Of a DNA stretch of 47,164 bases, positions 8,439 to 16,278 are shown in pieces (position 1 is the first letter of the stretch; the number at the start of each line of letters is the position of its first letter). A program made the translations under genes and the position numbers. The stretch is from Spirochaetota bacterium (GTDB lineage: Bacteria > Spirochaetota > Spirochaetia > JABEVK01), in the NCBI GenBank assembly GCA_020049045.1, contig JAIFLN010000023.1:1-47164 (forward strand), given 5' to 3'. Under the pieces are notes generated by a model. The model was not told where the DNA came from. It worked only from the letters and a program-made list of their open reading frames with translations, and made no database searches.

Positions 8439-9473
8439 CTATAGCTTTTTCTGTGCTTTCATCTCAACCGAGTTGCGCAGGCCTTTGAGGGCCATGGGTA
8501 CCAGAATGGCGAAGATCAACAGCGCACCGGTGAGAATGTTCATCACCCGTCCCGGAACGTTGAGCAGGCTCATACCGAACTTCAGGAACCCCAGAACGAA
8601 GGTGGAAAGGATGACCCCGATCATGGTGCCCTCGCCGCCGGTGATGGCAATGCCGCCCAGAATGACAATGGTGATGACCTCAAACTCCAGGCCCGTTCCG
8701 ATATTGGGCCGTGTGCTGAGAATTCGTGAGGTGAGCAACACCGAAGCCAGCCCGCAGAACAGGCCGGTAACAGCAAAGATCTGAAAGCGGATGCGGTCGA
8801 CGGGCACACCCGAAAAACGGGCGGCCTGCAGGTTGCAGCCGATGGCATAGGTTTGGCGTCCAAAAGACGTGCGGTGCAGGATGTACCCCGCACCCAAGGC
8901 CAGAACCGCCATCAGTACCAGCTCGAAGGGAATGGGAGAGTCGCCGATGTACCCTTGGCCGAAGAAATCGAAGCCTTCGGGGTATTTTGTGTAGGCTTGG
9001 TCGCCCAGAATGGCGTAGGCAATCCCCCGAAACAGTGACATGGTACCCAGGGTGACGGCGATGGACGGAATTTTGAACTTGGTGATGAGGTAACCGTTCA
9101 AACTGCCCATGGCCAGACCCGACAGCAGTCCAATGACCACCAAGGTGGGAGCGTCCGCCCCGGCTGCCGAGGCCATTCCCATAAACACCGACGAAAGGGC
9201 CACAATGGAAGCCACCGAGATGTCGATGTCACCGGCAATGATGACAAAGGCCATCAGCAGCGCAATGATTGCTTTTTCAGAAAAGTTGAAGGTGGTGTCG
9301 AGCAGGTTCACGGGGTCCAGAAAGTACGGTGACAGAAAGGAATTGGTGATCACCACAGCGGTCAGAATCAGAATCAGCACCGTTTCCCACTTCATAAGCA
9401 CCGAAAAGATACGGTAGCGGAAGTCGCGACCGAGGTCGAAACGCCGGTTTTCGTTGATATTGGTCTTTTCCAT
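8439..9473 (-). CDS. Sugar ABC-transporter permease (RbsC/RhaQ-like), second of two
   Basis: A 344-residue BPD_transp_2 family permease with about ten membrane helices. Family signatures include GDIDISVASIVALSSV near residue 80, a GSLNGYLITKFKIPSIAVTLGT segment (about 125-145) and the terminal GGIAITGGEGTMIGVILS. It forms the transmembrane pathway together with the other permease and the ATPase. Its ATG directly abuts the stop codon of the upstream permease gene (9474), consistent with coupled translation. The substrate is inferred from the RhaS-like binding protein and nearby rhamnose genes. A role in other deoxy-sugars cannot be excluded. Confidence 0.9.
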   Translation of the reverse strand: MEKTNINENRRFDLGRDFRYRIFSVLMKWETVLILILTAVVITNSFLSPYFLDPVNLLDTTFNFSEKAIIALLMAFVIIAGDIDISVASIVALSSVFMGMASAAGADAPTLVVIGLLSGLAMGSLNGYLITKFKIPSIAVTLGTMSLFRGIAYAILGDQAYTKYPEGFDFFGQGYIGDSPIPFELVLMAVLALGAGYILHRTSFGRQTYAIGCNLQAARFSGVPVDRIRFQIFAVTGLFCGLASVLLTSRILSTRPNIGTGLEFEVITIVILGGIAITGGEGTMIGVILSTFVLGFLKFGMSLLNVPGRVMNILTGALLIFAILVPMALKGLRNSVEMKAQKKL

Positions 9474-10448
9474 TTACAAAACCCTCCGGGCCAGGGCCAG
9501 GCGTTCTGAACGCTGGGCCATAATCGTGTTGGCCACGATGGCGGCCAGGATGACGAACCCTTGGATCGCCATTTGGAAGAAAGGAGACAGGTTGATGACG
9601 GTCAGGGCGTTGTTGATGATACCCAGGAAGATGGCCCCCAGCACCACCCCCATGACGGTTCCGGAACCGCCGGCGATGCTCACTCCGCCGATGACGCAGG
9701 CCGCCACGGTGGCCAGTTCAAACCCGGAGGCAGTGTCGTTCTGAGCAGCCGCATAGCGGGCCACATAGAGCAGTCCGGCGAACCCGCTGACCAGCCCGCT
9801 AAGCGAGAACACCAGAAAGTTCACTTTCTTGTCCTTGATTCCCACATACTTGGCGGCGGTTTTATTCCCGCCCAGCGCGTAGATTTCACGGCCTGTGCGG
9901 GTCAGATTCATAAACCACGCAAACAGGAGCACCACCAGCACCATGTACCAGATGATGGCCGAGACCCCCAGAAACTTCGCGTCGGGTATCATACGGAACC
10001 CTTCGGTCATTTCATGGGCGCTGATCCACTCGCCCCCCGACATCAGAAAGATGGCACCTCGATAAATACTGATGGTACCAAGGGTTGCAATGATGGATGA
10101 AATACCTGCCAACCCGACCAGCGTGCCGTTGAACGCCCCCATGGCCAGGCCGGCCCCCAGGGCAATCAGAACCACCAGCGGAATGGGCATGGTCGGATCC
10201 AGCTTGTTGACCAACGCGGCGCACATGCCCGACAACCCCATAATGGAGGCCACCGAAAGGTCGATGCCGCCGGTAAGAATGACCAGGTACTGCGCCAGAC
10301 CCACCATGATCAGCAGCGCCGTGTCGTTGAGAATATCCGTCAGATTGCCCAGCGAGGCAAAGGCGGGTGATCGCAGGCTGACGGCAAGGAACAGCAGGGC
10401 GATCAGGCCCACCAGGGTCACTTCCCGCTTTTTCAAAAAATCTTTCAT
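9474..10448 (-). CDS. Sugar ABC-transporter permease (RbsC/RhaP-like), first of two
   Basis: A 324-residue inner-membrane permease of the BPD_transp_2 family. It shows TGGIDLSVASIMGLSGM, AFNGTLVGLAGISSIIATLG and GGVSIAGGSGTVMGVVLG, the usual landmarks in order. It starts at ATG 10448 inside an ATGA overlap with the ATPase gene. Presence of two different permease genes rather than one is characteristic of rhamnose-type (RhaP/RhaQ) and autoinducer-type transporters. Membrane topology is predicted by eye from hydrophobic blocks. Confidence 0.9.
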   Translation of the reverse strand: MKDFLKKREVTLVGLIALLFLAVSLRSPAFASLGNLTDILNDTALLIMVGLAQYLVILTGGIDLSVASIMGLSGMCAALVNKLDPTMPIPLVVLIALGAGLAMGAFNGTLVGLAGISSIIATLGTISIYRGAIFLMSGGEWISAHEMTEGFRMIPDAKFLGVSAIIWYMVLVVLLFAWFMNLTRTGREIYALGGNKTAAKYVGIKDKKVNFLVFSLSGLVSGFAGLLYVARYAAAQNDTASGFELATVAACVIGGVSIAGGSGTVMGVVLGAIFLGIINNALTVINLSPFFQMAIQGFVILAAIVANTIMAQRSERLALARRVL

Positions 10449-11953
10449 GAGGGGCTCCTGTCGGCGTGGCGGCCGATGGCCGCGTGCATAATGGTTTCAG
10501 AGTCGGCCTGACCGCGGTCAAAACCTCCGGCCAGACGGCCTTCGTGCATGACCATCACCCGGTCGGCCATGCCCAGCACTTCGGGCAGTTCGGAAGAGAC
10601 GAGGATAATGGCCATGCCCTGCTTGGCCATTTTGAAAATGTACTGGTACACGGCCCACTTGGTGGCAATGTCGATACCCTTGGTCGGTTCGTCCAGAATC
10701 AGAATTTCAGGCTCGGTGGCCAGCCACTTGGCCAAGACCACTTTCTGCTGGTTGCCGCCCGAAAGCGACAGAACCTTTTGCTCGTAGCTGGCCGCCCGTA
10801 TTTCGAAACGCTTGCCGAAGTCGCCGGTCATCGCCTGTTCTTTCTTGCGGTCAATCACCCCTAGACGGCCGATTTTATCGATCTGGGGCAGGGTGATATT
10901 TTCGCGGATGGACATTTTGATGACCGCGCCTTGGTTCTGACGGTCTTCGGGAACGTAGCCGATTTTGTGGCGGATGGCGTCCTGGATGGAATGCAGGTGT
11001 GACACCTTGCCGTTGATTTGGATTTCCCCCTCGTCGGGAGGGGCAATACCGACGATGGCGTTCATGATGTCGGACCGACCAGAGCCGACCAGGCCGAAAA
11101 AGCCCAGAATTTCGCCCTTGTGCAGGTTGAAACTGATGTCTTTGAAAATGCCTGTTTTGCCTAGACCCTTCACCTCGAGGATGGTAGCGCCTTTTTCGAT
11201 GTGTTCTTTGGGGAACAGCTGGTCGATGCTGCGGCCCACCATCATTTTCACAAGACTGGCCGTGTCGGTTTCCGCCAGGAGTCCCGAGCCGATGAACTTG
11301 CCGTCGCGAAGTACGGTGTAGGAATCAGCAATTCCAAACACTTCTTCAAACTTGTGGCTGATGAAAATAATGGTTTTACCGGCGGCCTTGAGCTGGTGGA
11401 TGATTTCAAAAAGCTCTTCCACTTCGCGCAGGGACAGGGCCGAGGTCGGTTCGTCCATAATGACCACACGGGCTTCCATGGAAAGCGCTTTGGCGATTTC
11501 GACCATGTGTCGGCCGGCCACCGAAAGGTCCCGCACCAGTGTCTTGGGGTCTTCCTTCATGCCCAACTGGTCCAAAATGGCCTGGGTTTTTTTGCGCATG
11601 GCCGGGTGGTCCAGGAACCCGAGCTTCGTGCGGGCCTGGTGGGCCATCCAGATATTCTCGGTGATCGACAGGTCGGGGAACATCACCGCTTCTTGGTGGA
11701 TGGCGGCGATTCCAGCATGCTGTGAGTCGGTCGGTCCGTGAAAGTGAACGGCCTTGCCGTCCAGAAGGAACTCACCGGCGGTAGGCCGGTAAATCCCCGT
11801 CAAAATCTTAACGAGCGTCGATTTACCCGCGCCATTTTCTCCGATCAGCGCGTGGATCTGCCCTTCTTCCAAGCGGAAATCCACATGGTCGAGGGCTTTG
11901 ATGCCCGGGAAGTACTGGGAGACTCCCTTCAGTTCTAGTACGGTCTTGGCCAT
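10445..11953 (-). CDS. Sugar ABC-transporter ATP-binding protein with two nucleotide-binding domains (RhaT-like)
   Basis: A 502-residue tandem ATPase. The first half has Walker A GENGAGKST (about 38-46), signature LSVAGRHMVEIAKAL and Walker B VVIMDEPTSAL. The second half has a degenerate Walker A (GLVGSGRSD), signature LSGGNQQKVVLAKWL and LILDEPTKGID. This is the standard RbsA/RhaT/MglA architecture. It is the first gene of a six-gene run (ATPase, permease, permease, kinase, regulator, binding protein), unusual in placing the sensor genes between the permeases and the binding protein. SD AGGGG precedes ATG 11953. The upstream region carries the paired CGTAGAA repeats. Confidence 0.92.
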   Translation of the reverse strand: MAKTVLELKGVSQYFPGIKALDHVDFRLEEGQIHALIGENGAGKSTLVKILTGIYRPTAGEFLLDGKAVHFHGPTDSQHAGIAAIHQEAVMFPDLSITENIWMAHQARTKLGFLDHPAMRKKTQAILDQLGMKEDPKTLVRDLSVAGRHMVEIAKALSMEARVVIMDEPTSALSLREVEELFEIIHQLKAAGKTIIFISHKFEEVFGIADSYTVLRDGKFIGSGLLAETDTASLVKMMVGRSIDQLFPKEHIEKGATILEVKGLGKTGIFKDISFNLHKGEILGFFGLVGSGRSDIMNAIVGIAPPDEGEIQINGKVSHLHSIQDAIRHKIGYVPEDRQNQGAVIKMSIRENITLPQIDKIGRLGVIDRKKEQAMTGDFGKRFEIRAASYEQKVLSLSGGNQQKVVLAKWLATEPEILILDEPTKGIDIATKWAVYQYIFKMAKQGMAIILVSSELPEVLGMADRVMVMHEGRLAGGFDRGQADSETIMHAAIGRHADRSPS

Positions 11954-11977
11954 GGCACACCCCTGTTGAGATTACCC

Positions 11978-12042
11978 ATGGTATGCCCAGACCGTCAGGT
12001 AGCATATGCCAAAGTTCTACGATTCGGGTACGGCATTCTACG
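11978..12042 (-). promoter_or_regulatory. Promoter of the sugar-transporter operon with paired CGTAGAA repeats
   Basis: On the minus strand CGTAGAAT (12042-12035) and CGTAGAAC (12021-12014) lie 21 bp apart. After 30 bases comes TACCAT (11983-11978). Both spacings equal those before the binding-protein gene (4986-5050). CTGGGCnTACCATG around the -10 box is also shared. No -35 consensus is visible, so activation by the AraC-type regulator is likely. Confidence 0.7.
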
Positions 12043-12089
12043 CCGGGAAATTCATTCCCCTTGGGCATTGTTTTCAGTACTGTAGGGAC

Positions 12090-12977
12090 ATGTTTGAAAA
12101 ATCATCACTCGCTCTTATGAACGACCGCTACTCCTGTCGTAGCTTCGATGGGTTGCCAGTTTCGGCCGGGAACCTCGCGGCCTTGGAGAGGTTTGTCCAG
12201 AATTTACCGGCCGGTCCCTTCGGCGGTCGGCACCGTTTTGACCTCATCGCTGCCCAGGAGGGAGATTCGTCGCTGTTGAAGGGTTTGGGCACCTACGGCT
12301 TTATCAAAGGGTTCAGCGCCTTTGTCGTCGGGGTGATGGGCGAGGGCGAACACAACCTGGAGGATTTCGGGTTCCAACTGGAACTGATTGTCCTGAAAAT
12401 CTGTGAATTGGGCTTGGGTTCTTGCTGGCTGGGAGGAACGTTCAATCGTGGCCGCTTCGCCAAGGTGGCAGGAGTCAACGAGACTTCCCGAAAGACCGTT
12501 CCTGCAGTGATCGCCCTGGGAAACATCGCCACCACGGCTGACCCGAGAAATGGCAAAATCCGTCTTGCCGTCGGTGGCAACGCCCGCAAAGCCCCCCAGG
12601 AATTGTTTTTCGAAAACGACCTTTCGAACCCCATGACCCCGGAAACCGCCGGTGAGGCCTGGTCAAGAACACTGGAAGCCGTCCGCTTTGGTCCTTCGGC
12701 CAGCAACAAACAACCCTGGAGATTGGTCAGAAGTCTGCCTCAGGGGAGCACACCAAGATGGCATCTGTACCTGAGCCGGACACCGGGCTATGGCAACGGC
12801 TGGGTCACCAGACTGGCCAAAGTCGCAGATATCCAGCGCATCGACATGGGGATCGCCCTGGCCCATTTCCAGCTGGCTGCCGTCGAAATGCGCCTGCCGG
12901 GAAATTGGAAGGCCGAAATTCCCGGTCTCGAGCTTCCCCGTGAATGGGAATATGTCGCTACCTGGGTCTGCGACTAG
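12090..12977 (+). CDS. Nitroreductase-family protein (TM1586-like)
   Basis: About 295 residues, beginning MFEKSSLALMNDRYSCRSFDG; the RYSCRSF motif and later FGPSASNKQPWRLV are typical of FMN-binding nitroreductases. The length, with two half-domains in one chain, matches the TM1586-type subfamily rather than the usual 200-residue enzyme. It probably binds FMN and reduces an unknown substrate with NAD(P)H in the cytoplasm. The start is uncertain: ATG 12090 follows AGGGAC closely, ATG 12117 is the alternative, and a weak TACTGT six bases upstream could make the message leaderless. It is divergent from the transporter operon and precedes the aldolase gene by 68 bases. Confidence 0.75.
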   Translation: MFEKSSLALMNDRYSCRSFDGLPVSAGNLAALERFVQNLPAGPFGGRHRFDLIAAQEGDSSLLKGLGTYGFIKGFSAFVVGVMGEGEHNLEDFGFQLELIVLKICELGLGSCWLGGTFNRGRFAKVAGVNETSRKTVPAVIALGNIATTADPRNGKIRLAVGGNARKAPQELFFENDLSNPMTPETAGEAWSRTLEAVRFGPSASNKQPWRLVRSLPQGSTPRWHLYLSRTPGYGNGWVTRLAKVADIQRIDMGIALAHFQLAAVEMRLPGNWKAEIPGLELPREWEYVATWVCD

Positions 12978-13045
12978 AGAAAAGTGCATCACACCGCAAA
13001 CCTTTGTGTATGGGAGGATCGCTCTACCGGGTTCATCATGAAAGC

Positions 13046-14188
13046 ATGAAGACTACCGAAAAAGAAGCGGTCGAGGGGCTGATAGCCCTTTCGAACCAAT
13101 ATGGTACCGGAACCGACTATGTCATAGCCGGAGGCGGCAACACTTCCTGGAAAAGCGATTCGGTGCTGTGGGTCAAAGGCTCCGGCCAGTCGCTGTCCAC
13201 CATCCAAGCGGATGGATTTGTGAAAGTAAACCGCCAGGCGCTGGCAGCTCTGTGGGCCAAGACCCTGCCGTCGGACACCGACGAACGGGAAAAACAGGTG
13301 CTGGCCGAGCTGATGGCCGCCCGCCTGCCCGGGGAAGAGCACAAAAGACCCAGCGTCGAAACCTTGCTCCATGACCTGATGCCGTTCACTTATGTGGTGC
13401 ACACCCATCCCACCCTCGTCAACGCCATCACCTGCGCCCAGGACGGCGAAAAGACTTTCCAGCGTTTGTTTGCCAAAGAAGCCGTGTGGATCCCCCTGGT
13501 GAACCCCGGTTACATTCTGTCGAAGATTGTCAAAGATGCCCTCGAGGGTTTTCAGAAAAAGAACGGCAAAATACCTGCGATCATCTTCATGCAGAACCAT
13601 GGCATCGTCGTGGCGGGAAACACCGCGGCTGAGATCGATGCTGCCTATGCCCGCATCATGAAAACCATCCGAGCCGAAGTGAAAACCCAGGCCGACTTGG
13701 CCCCCCTGCCCGTGGATGCCGCAGCGGAAGCCCGGTTCCTGGCGGCCCTGTTACCCGAGGCCAAGAAGGCCCTGGCGGCGGAATCGTTGTTCCTCTCCCG
13801 GGTCACCGGCAAAACCGCTCTGGCTCTGGCCGCTGACACCGCCGGCTTTGCCCCCCTTTCTTCGGCCTATTCGCCCGACCACATTGTCTATATGGGAGTT
13901 TCACCGATCCGGGTCGACAGCCCGGCCGAACTCCCGGCTGCCTTCGCCGCCTACCAGGCCAAGTGGAAAAAGGCGCCCCGGGTGGTACTGGCCAAGGGAC
14001 TAGGAGCGTTCTGTATCGGCCCCACAGAAAAGACGGCTGCCCAGGCCCACCTGCTGTTCCTTGACGCGGCTAAGATCGCGGTGACCACCCCCAGCTTTGG
14101 CGGCCCCCGGTTCATGACCCCGGAACACATCGACTTCATTGTCAACTGGGAAGTAGAAGCGTTCCGCTCCCAGGTTAGTAGCAAGTAA
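13046..14188 (+). CDS. Rhamnulose-1-phosphate aldolase domain protein (class II aldolase, YuxG/RhaD type without dehydrogenase domain)
   Basis: About 380 residues starting MKTTEKEAVEGLIALSNQYG. The class II aldolase fold shows AGGGNTSWK and LWVKGSG for phosphate contacts. Metal-binding histidines appear in VVHTHPTLVNA and FMQNHGIVVAG. The closest relatives I recognise are the N-terminal halves of the bifunctional aldolase/short-chain dehydrogenase, which split L-rhamnulose-1-phosphate to DHAP and L-lactaldehyde and then oxidise the aldehyde. Here the chain ends after the aldolase part, so the oxidation must come from another enzyme. It lies 15 bases before the rhamnose isomerase gene. The start lacks a clear ribosome site; ATG 13010 is an alternative. 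Confidence 0.85.
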   Translation: MKTTEKEAVEGLIALSNQYGTGTDYVIAGGGNTSWKSDSVLWVKGSGQSLSTIQADGFVKVNRQALAALWAKTLPSDTDEREKQVLAELMAARLPGEEHKRPSVETLLHDLMPFTYVVHTHPTLVNAITCAQDGEKTFQRLFAKEAVWIPLVNPGYILSKIVKDALEGFQKKNGKIPAIIFMQNHGIVVAGNTAAEIDAAYARIMKTIRAEVKTQADLAPLPVDAAAEARFLAALLPEAKKALAAESLFLSRVTGKTALALAADTAGFAPLSSAYSPDHIVYMGVSPIRVDSPAELPAAFAAYQAKWKKAPRVVLAKGLGAFCIGPTEKTAAQAHLLFLDAAKIAVTTPSFGGPRFMTPEHIDFIVNWEVEAFRSQVSSK

Positions 14189-14203
14189 AACAAAGGAGAT
14201 TGT

Positions 14204-15478
14204 ATGTACAAATATCTGACCGATGACCAGATCAAGGCCAACTATGCGGCGGCCAAGCAAACTTATGCGCTGTTGGGAGTTGACACCGACAAGGCCCTCA
14301 AAGATGCGGCCGCGGTTCCCCTCAGCCTGCATTGCTGGCAGGGCGATGACGTCACCGGCTTCGAAAAGGCCACCGACGGTCTGACGGGCGGCATTATGGC
14401 CACGGGCAACCACCCGGGCCGGGCCCAGAACGGCGAACAGCTGAGGGCCGACCTCGACCTGGCCGCCTCGCTGATTCCCGGCACCAAGAAGGTCAACCTT
14501 CACGCCCTCTATGCCGAAACCGAGGGCAAGAAGGTTCCCCGTGACGAGGTAGGACCGGAACACTTCACCAAGTGGATTGCTTGGGCCAAGAAGGCCAAAC
14601 TCGGCCTCGACTTCAACCCTTCGTACTTCAGCCACCCTCTGGCCGCCTCGGGTTTCACGCTGTCGCACGCCGACAAGAAAACCCGCGAATTCTGGATCCG
14701 CAACGGCATTCAAAGCCGCAAAATCGCCACCGCCATGGGCAAAGCCACGGGTATGCCGGCCGTGAACAACCAGTGGATTCCCGATGGTTCGAAGGACCTG
14801 CCGGCCGACCGCCTGTCGCCCCGGTTGCGGCTCAAGGATTCCCTCGACGCCATCTTTGCCGAAAAGGCCGACCCGAAACTGCTGATTGATGCCGTCGAGT
14901 CCAAGCTGTTCGGTATCGGCAGCGAAAGCTATGTCGTGGGCAGCCACGAGTTCTACACCGCATACGCCGTTCAGAACCAGATGCCCCTGTGCCTCGACAT
15001 GGGCCACTTTCACCCCACCGAAACCATCGCCGACAAAATCAGCGGTCTGCTCCCGTTTGTACCCGGACTGCTGCTGCATGTCAGCCGCGGGGTACGCTGG
15101 GATTCGGACCATGTGGTCATCTATAACGAGGATGTCCAGGCTGTGTTCAACGAGATCAACCGGTCCGGAGCCTGGAAAAAGGTGTGGGTCGCCCTCGACT
15201 TCTTCGACGCCAGCATCAACCGCATTATGGCCTGGACCGTCGGTGCCCGCGCGGCCCGCAAAGCCATGCTGTCGGCCCTGCTGGAACCCGCCAAACTGCT
15301 CAAGGACGAGGAGAAGGCCGGACATTTCGGTGCCCGTCTTGCCTTGATGGAAGAACTGAAGAACCTGCCTTTGACGGCCGTCTGGGACCAGCTGTGCCTC
15401 GACCAGGGCGTGCCCACCGGCACCAACTGGATCAACGTCAGCGACAAGTACGAAGCCGACGTGCTGCTCAAGAGGTAA
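14204..15478 (+). CDS. rhaA: L-rhamnose isomerase
   Basis: A 424-residue protein, close to the usual 419. It converts L-rhamnose to L-rhamnulose in the cytoplasm, a metal-dependent aldose-ketose isomerisation. Signatures are PLSLHCWQGDDVTGFE near the N-terminus, LDMGHFHPTE (about residue 263) and LLHVSRGVRWDSDHVV (about 290), which hold metal and substrate ligands. A strong ribosome site AAAGGAG stands five bases before ATG 14204. It forms a pair with the aldolase gene upstream. The kinase step is not on this strand and is probably supplied by the RhaB-type kinase of the facing fucose operon. Confidence 0.95.
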   Translation: MYKYLTDDQIKANYAAAKQTYALLGVDTDKALKDAAAVPLSLHCWQGDDVTGFEKATDGLTGGIMATGNHPGRAQNGEQLRADLDLAASLIPGTKKVNLHALYAETEGKKVPRDEVGPEHFTKWIAWAKKAKLGLDFNPSYFSHPLAASGFTLSHADKKTREFWIRNGIQSRKIATAMGKATGMPAVNNQWIPDGSKDLPADRLSPRLRLKDSLDAIFAEKADPKLLIDAVESKLFGIGSESYVVGSHEFYTAYAVQNQMPLCLDMGHFHPTETIADKISGLLPFVPGLLLHVSRGVRWDSDHVVIYNEDVQAVFNEINRSGAWKKVWVALDFFDASINRIMAWTVGARAARKAMLSALLEPAKLLKDEEKAGHFGARLALMEELKNLPLTAVWDQLCLDQGVPTGTNWINVSDKYEADVLLKR

Positions 15479-15479
15479 G

Positions 15480-15536
15480 TTGACCGAACCTCGACGGGGT
15501 GGTATGGTATGGTATGACCATGACATACCGTACCAC
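15480..15536 (+). promoter_or_regulatory. Promoter and 13-bp inverted-repeat operator of the toxin-antitoxin pair
   Basis: TTGACC (15480-15485) and TATGGT (15503-15508) are 17 bases apart, immediately after rhaA. Inverted repeat GTGGTATGGTATG (15499-15511) and CATACCGTACCAC (15524-15536) has one mismatch and covers the -10 box and both possible start codons (15514 and 15520). This is where an autorepressing ribbon-helix-helix antitoxin would bind. Confidence 0.6.
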
Positions 15537-15774
15537 CTTCGCCCTCGATTCTCTGGCAATGCAGCGGCTTAAAACGCTGTCCGCCCGCTGGCACATCTCC
15601 CAGGCGGAAGTGATCCGCCGCGCCCTGGAAAAGTTGGAGCAGGAACCTGGTCCTGCCGAAACCGATTTAGTGCGAGAACTGGCCGCCTACCACGCTCAGG
15701 GCGGACTGGATTCCAGCGTTGCTGAGGCTTGCATTGCGGAAATCAACGAGGATCGGAAAACGTGGCGGGAATGA
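15520..15774 (+). CDS. Ribbon-helix-helix (CopG/VapB-like) antitoxin
   Basis: About 84 residues. The N-terminal MTYRTTFALDSLAMQRLKTL followed by HISQAEVIRRALEKLE is the beta strand plus two helices of a ribbon-helix-helix DNA-binding domain. The acidic C-terminal half would wrap the partner toxin. ATG 15514 is an equally possible start, and an inverted repeat spans both. It overlaps the PIN-toxin gene by ATGA. Antitoxins of this kind neutralise the toxin and repress their own operon. The family identification is by pattern only, because such short proteins diverge quickly. Confidence 0.75.
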   Translation: MTYRTTFALDSLAMQRLKTLSARWHISQAEVIRRALEKLEQEPGPAETDLVRELAAYHAQGGLDSSVAEACIAEINEDRKTWRE

Positions 15775-16151
15775 TTTGCTTGGACACCAACTACCTCATC
15801 CGTTCCTTGGTGGCAGGAACTGCTCCAGCGGCTCAAGTCGCCCTTTGGTTGCAACAGCGCATACCGCTGACCCTATCCACGATCGCCTGGTATGAGTTCT
15901 GCTGCGGCCCCCTCACCCCCAAGGACCATCAGATGGCCCAACGGATTCTGACCGGAGGTCTGTTACCGTTTGGACCGGAGCAGGCGGTCGAATCGGCTCG
16001 CTTGTTCAACGGGGCGCAGCGCAAGCGCGCATTGAAGGTCGACGCCATGATTGCGGCAACGGCTTTGTTGGCTCAGATTCCGCTAGCCACCGAGAATCAC
16101 GATGATTTTCTGGTATTTGTACCGCTTGGCTTGGAGTTGTTGCCAAGCTAG
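15771..16151 (+). CDS. PIN-domain (VapC-like) toxin
   Basis: About 126 residues beginning MICLDTNYLIRSLVAG. Acidic active-site positions of the PIN ribonuclease fold are visible: D in CLDTNYL, E in WYEFCCG, D in KVDAMIAATAL and D in ENHDDFL. VapC proteins cleave RNA, often initiator tRNA or rRNA, and stop growth until neutralised by the cognate antitoxin. ATG 15771 overlaps the antitoxin stop by four bases; GTG 15762 is an alternative. The pair is inserted between the rhamnose and transketolase genes. Confidence 0.85.
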   Translation: MICLDTNYLIRSLVAGTAPAAQVALWLQQRIPLTLSTIAWYEFCCGPLTPKDHQMAQRILTGGLLPFGPEQAVESARLFNGAQRKRALKVDAMIAATALLAQIPLATENHDDFLVFVPLGLELLPS

Positions 16152-16181
16152 GGACCCGACGGACTTTCTGCTTATGAAGCA

Positions 16182-16237
16182 ATACTAGAAAGCAAAACGA
16201 AAGCATTTAGCAACTTTTACGAAAGTTAATACTAGAC
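16182..16237. promoter_or_regulatory. AT-rich leader of the transketolase gene with a perfect palindrome and a 9-bp direct repeat
   Basis: The 127-base gap before transketolase is much more AT-rich than its surroundings. It holds the perfect 6-4-6 inverted repeat AACTTT-TACG-AAAGTT (16213-16228) and a direct repeat AATACTAGA (16182-16190 and 16229-16237). GATAAT at 16255-16260 could be a -10 box, but no properly spaced -35 box is evident. This looks like a regulated promoter region. Confidence 0.4.
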
Positions 16238-16278
16238 AACTCGACAGACAAGGGATAATCTGGTGTCAAGGAAGAACC

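Noticed and set aside
14000-15559. 519-residue open frame on the minus strand across rhaA
   Set aside because: It is antisense to a clear L-rhamnose isomerase gene, has no recognisable motif, and its length is explained by the GC-rich third positions of the real gene.
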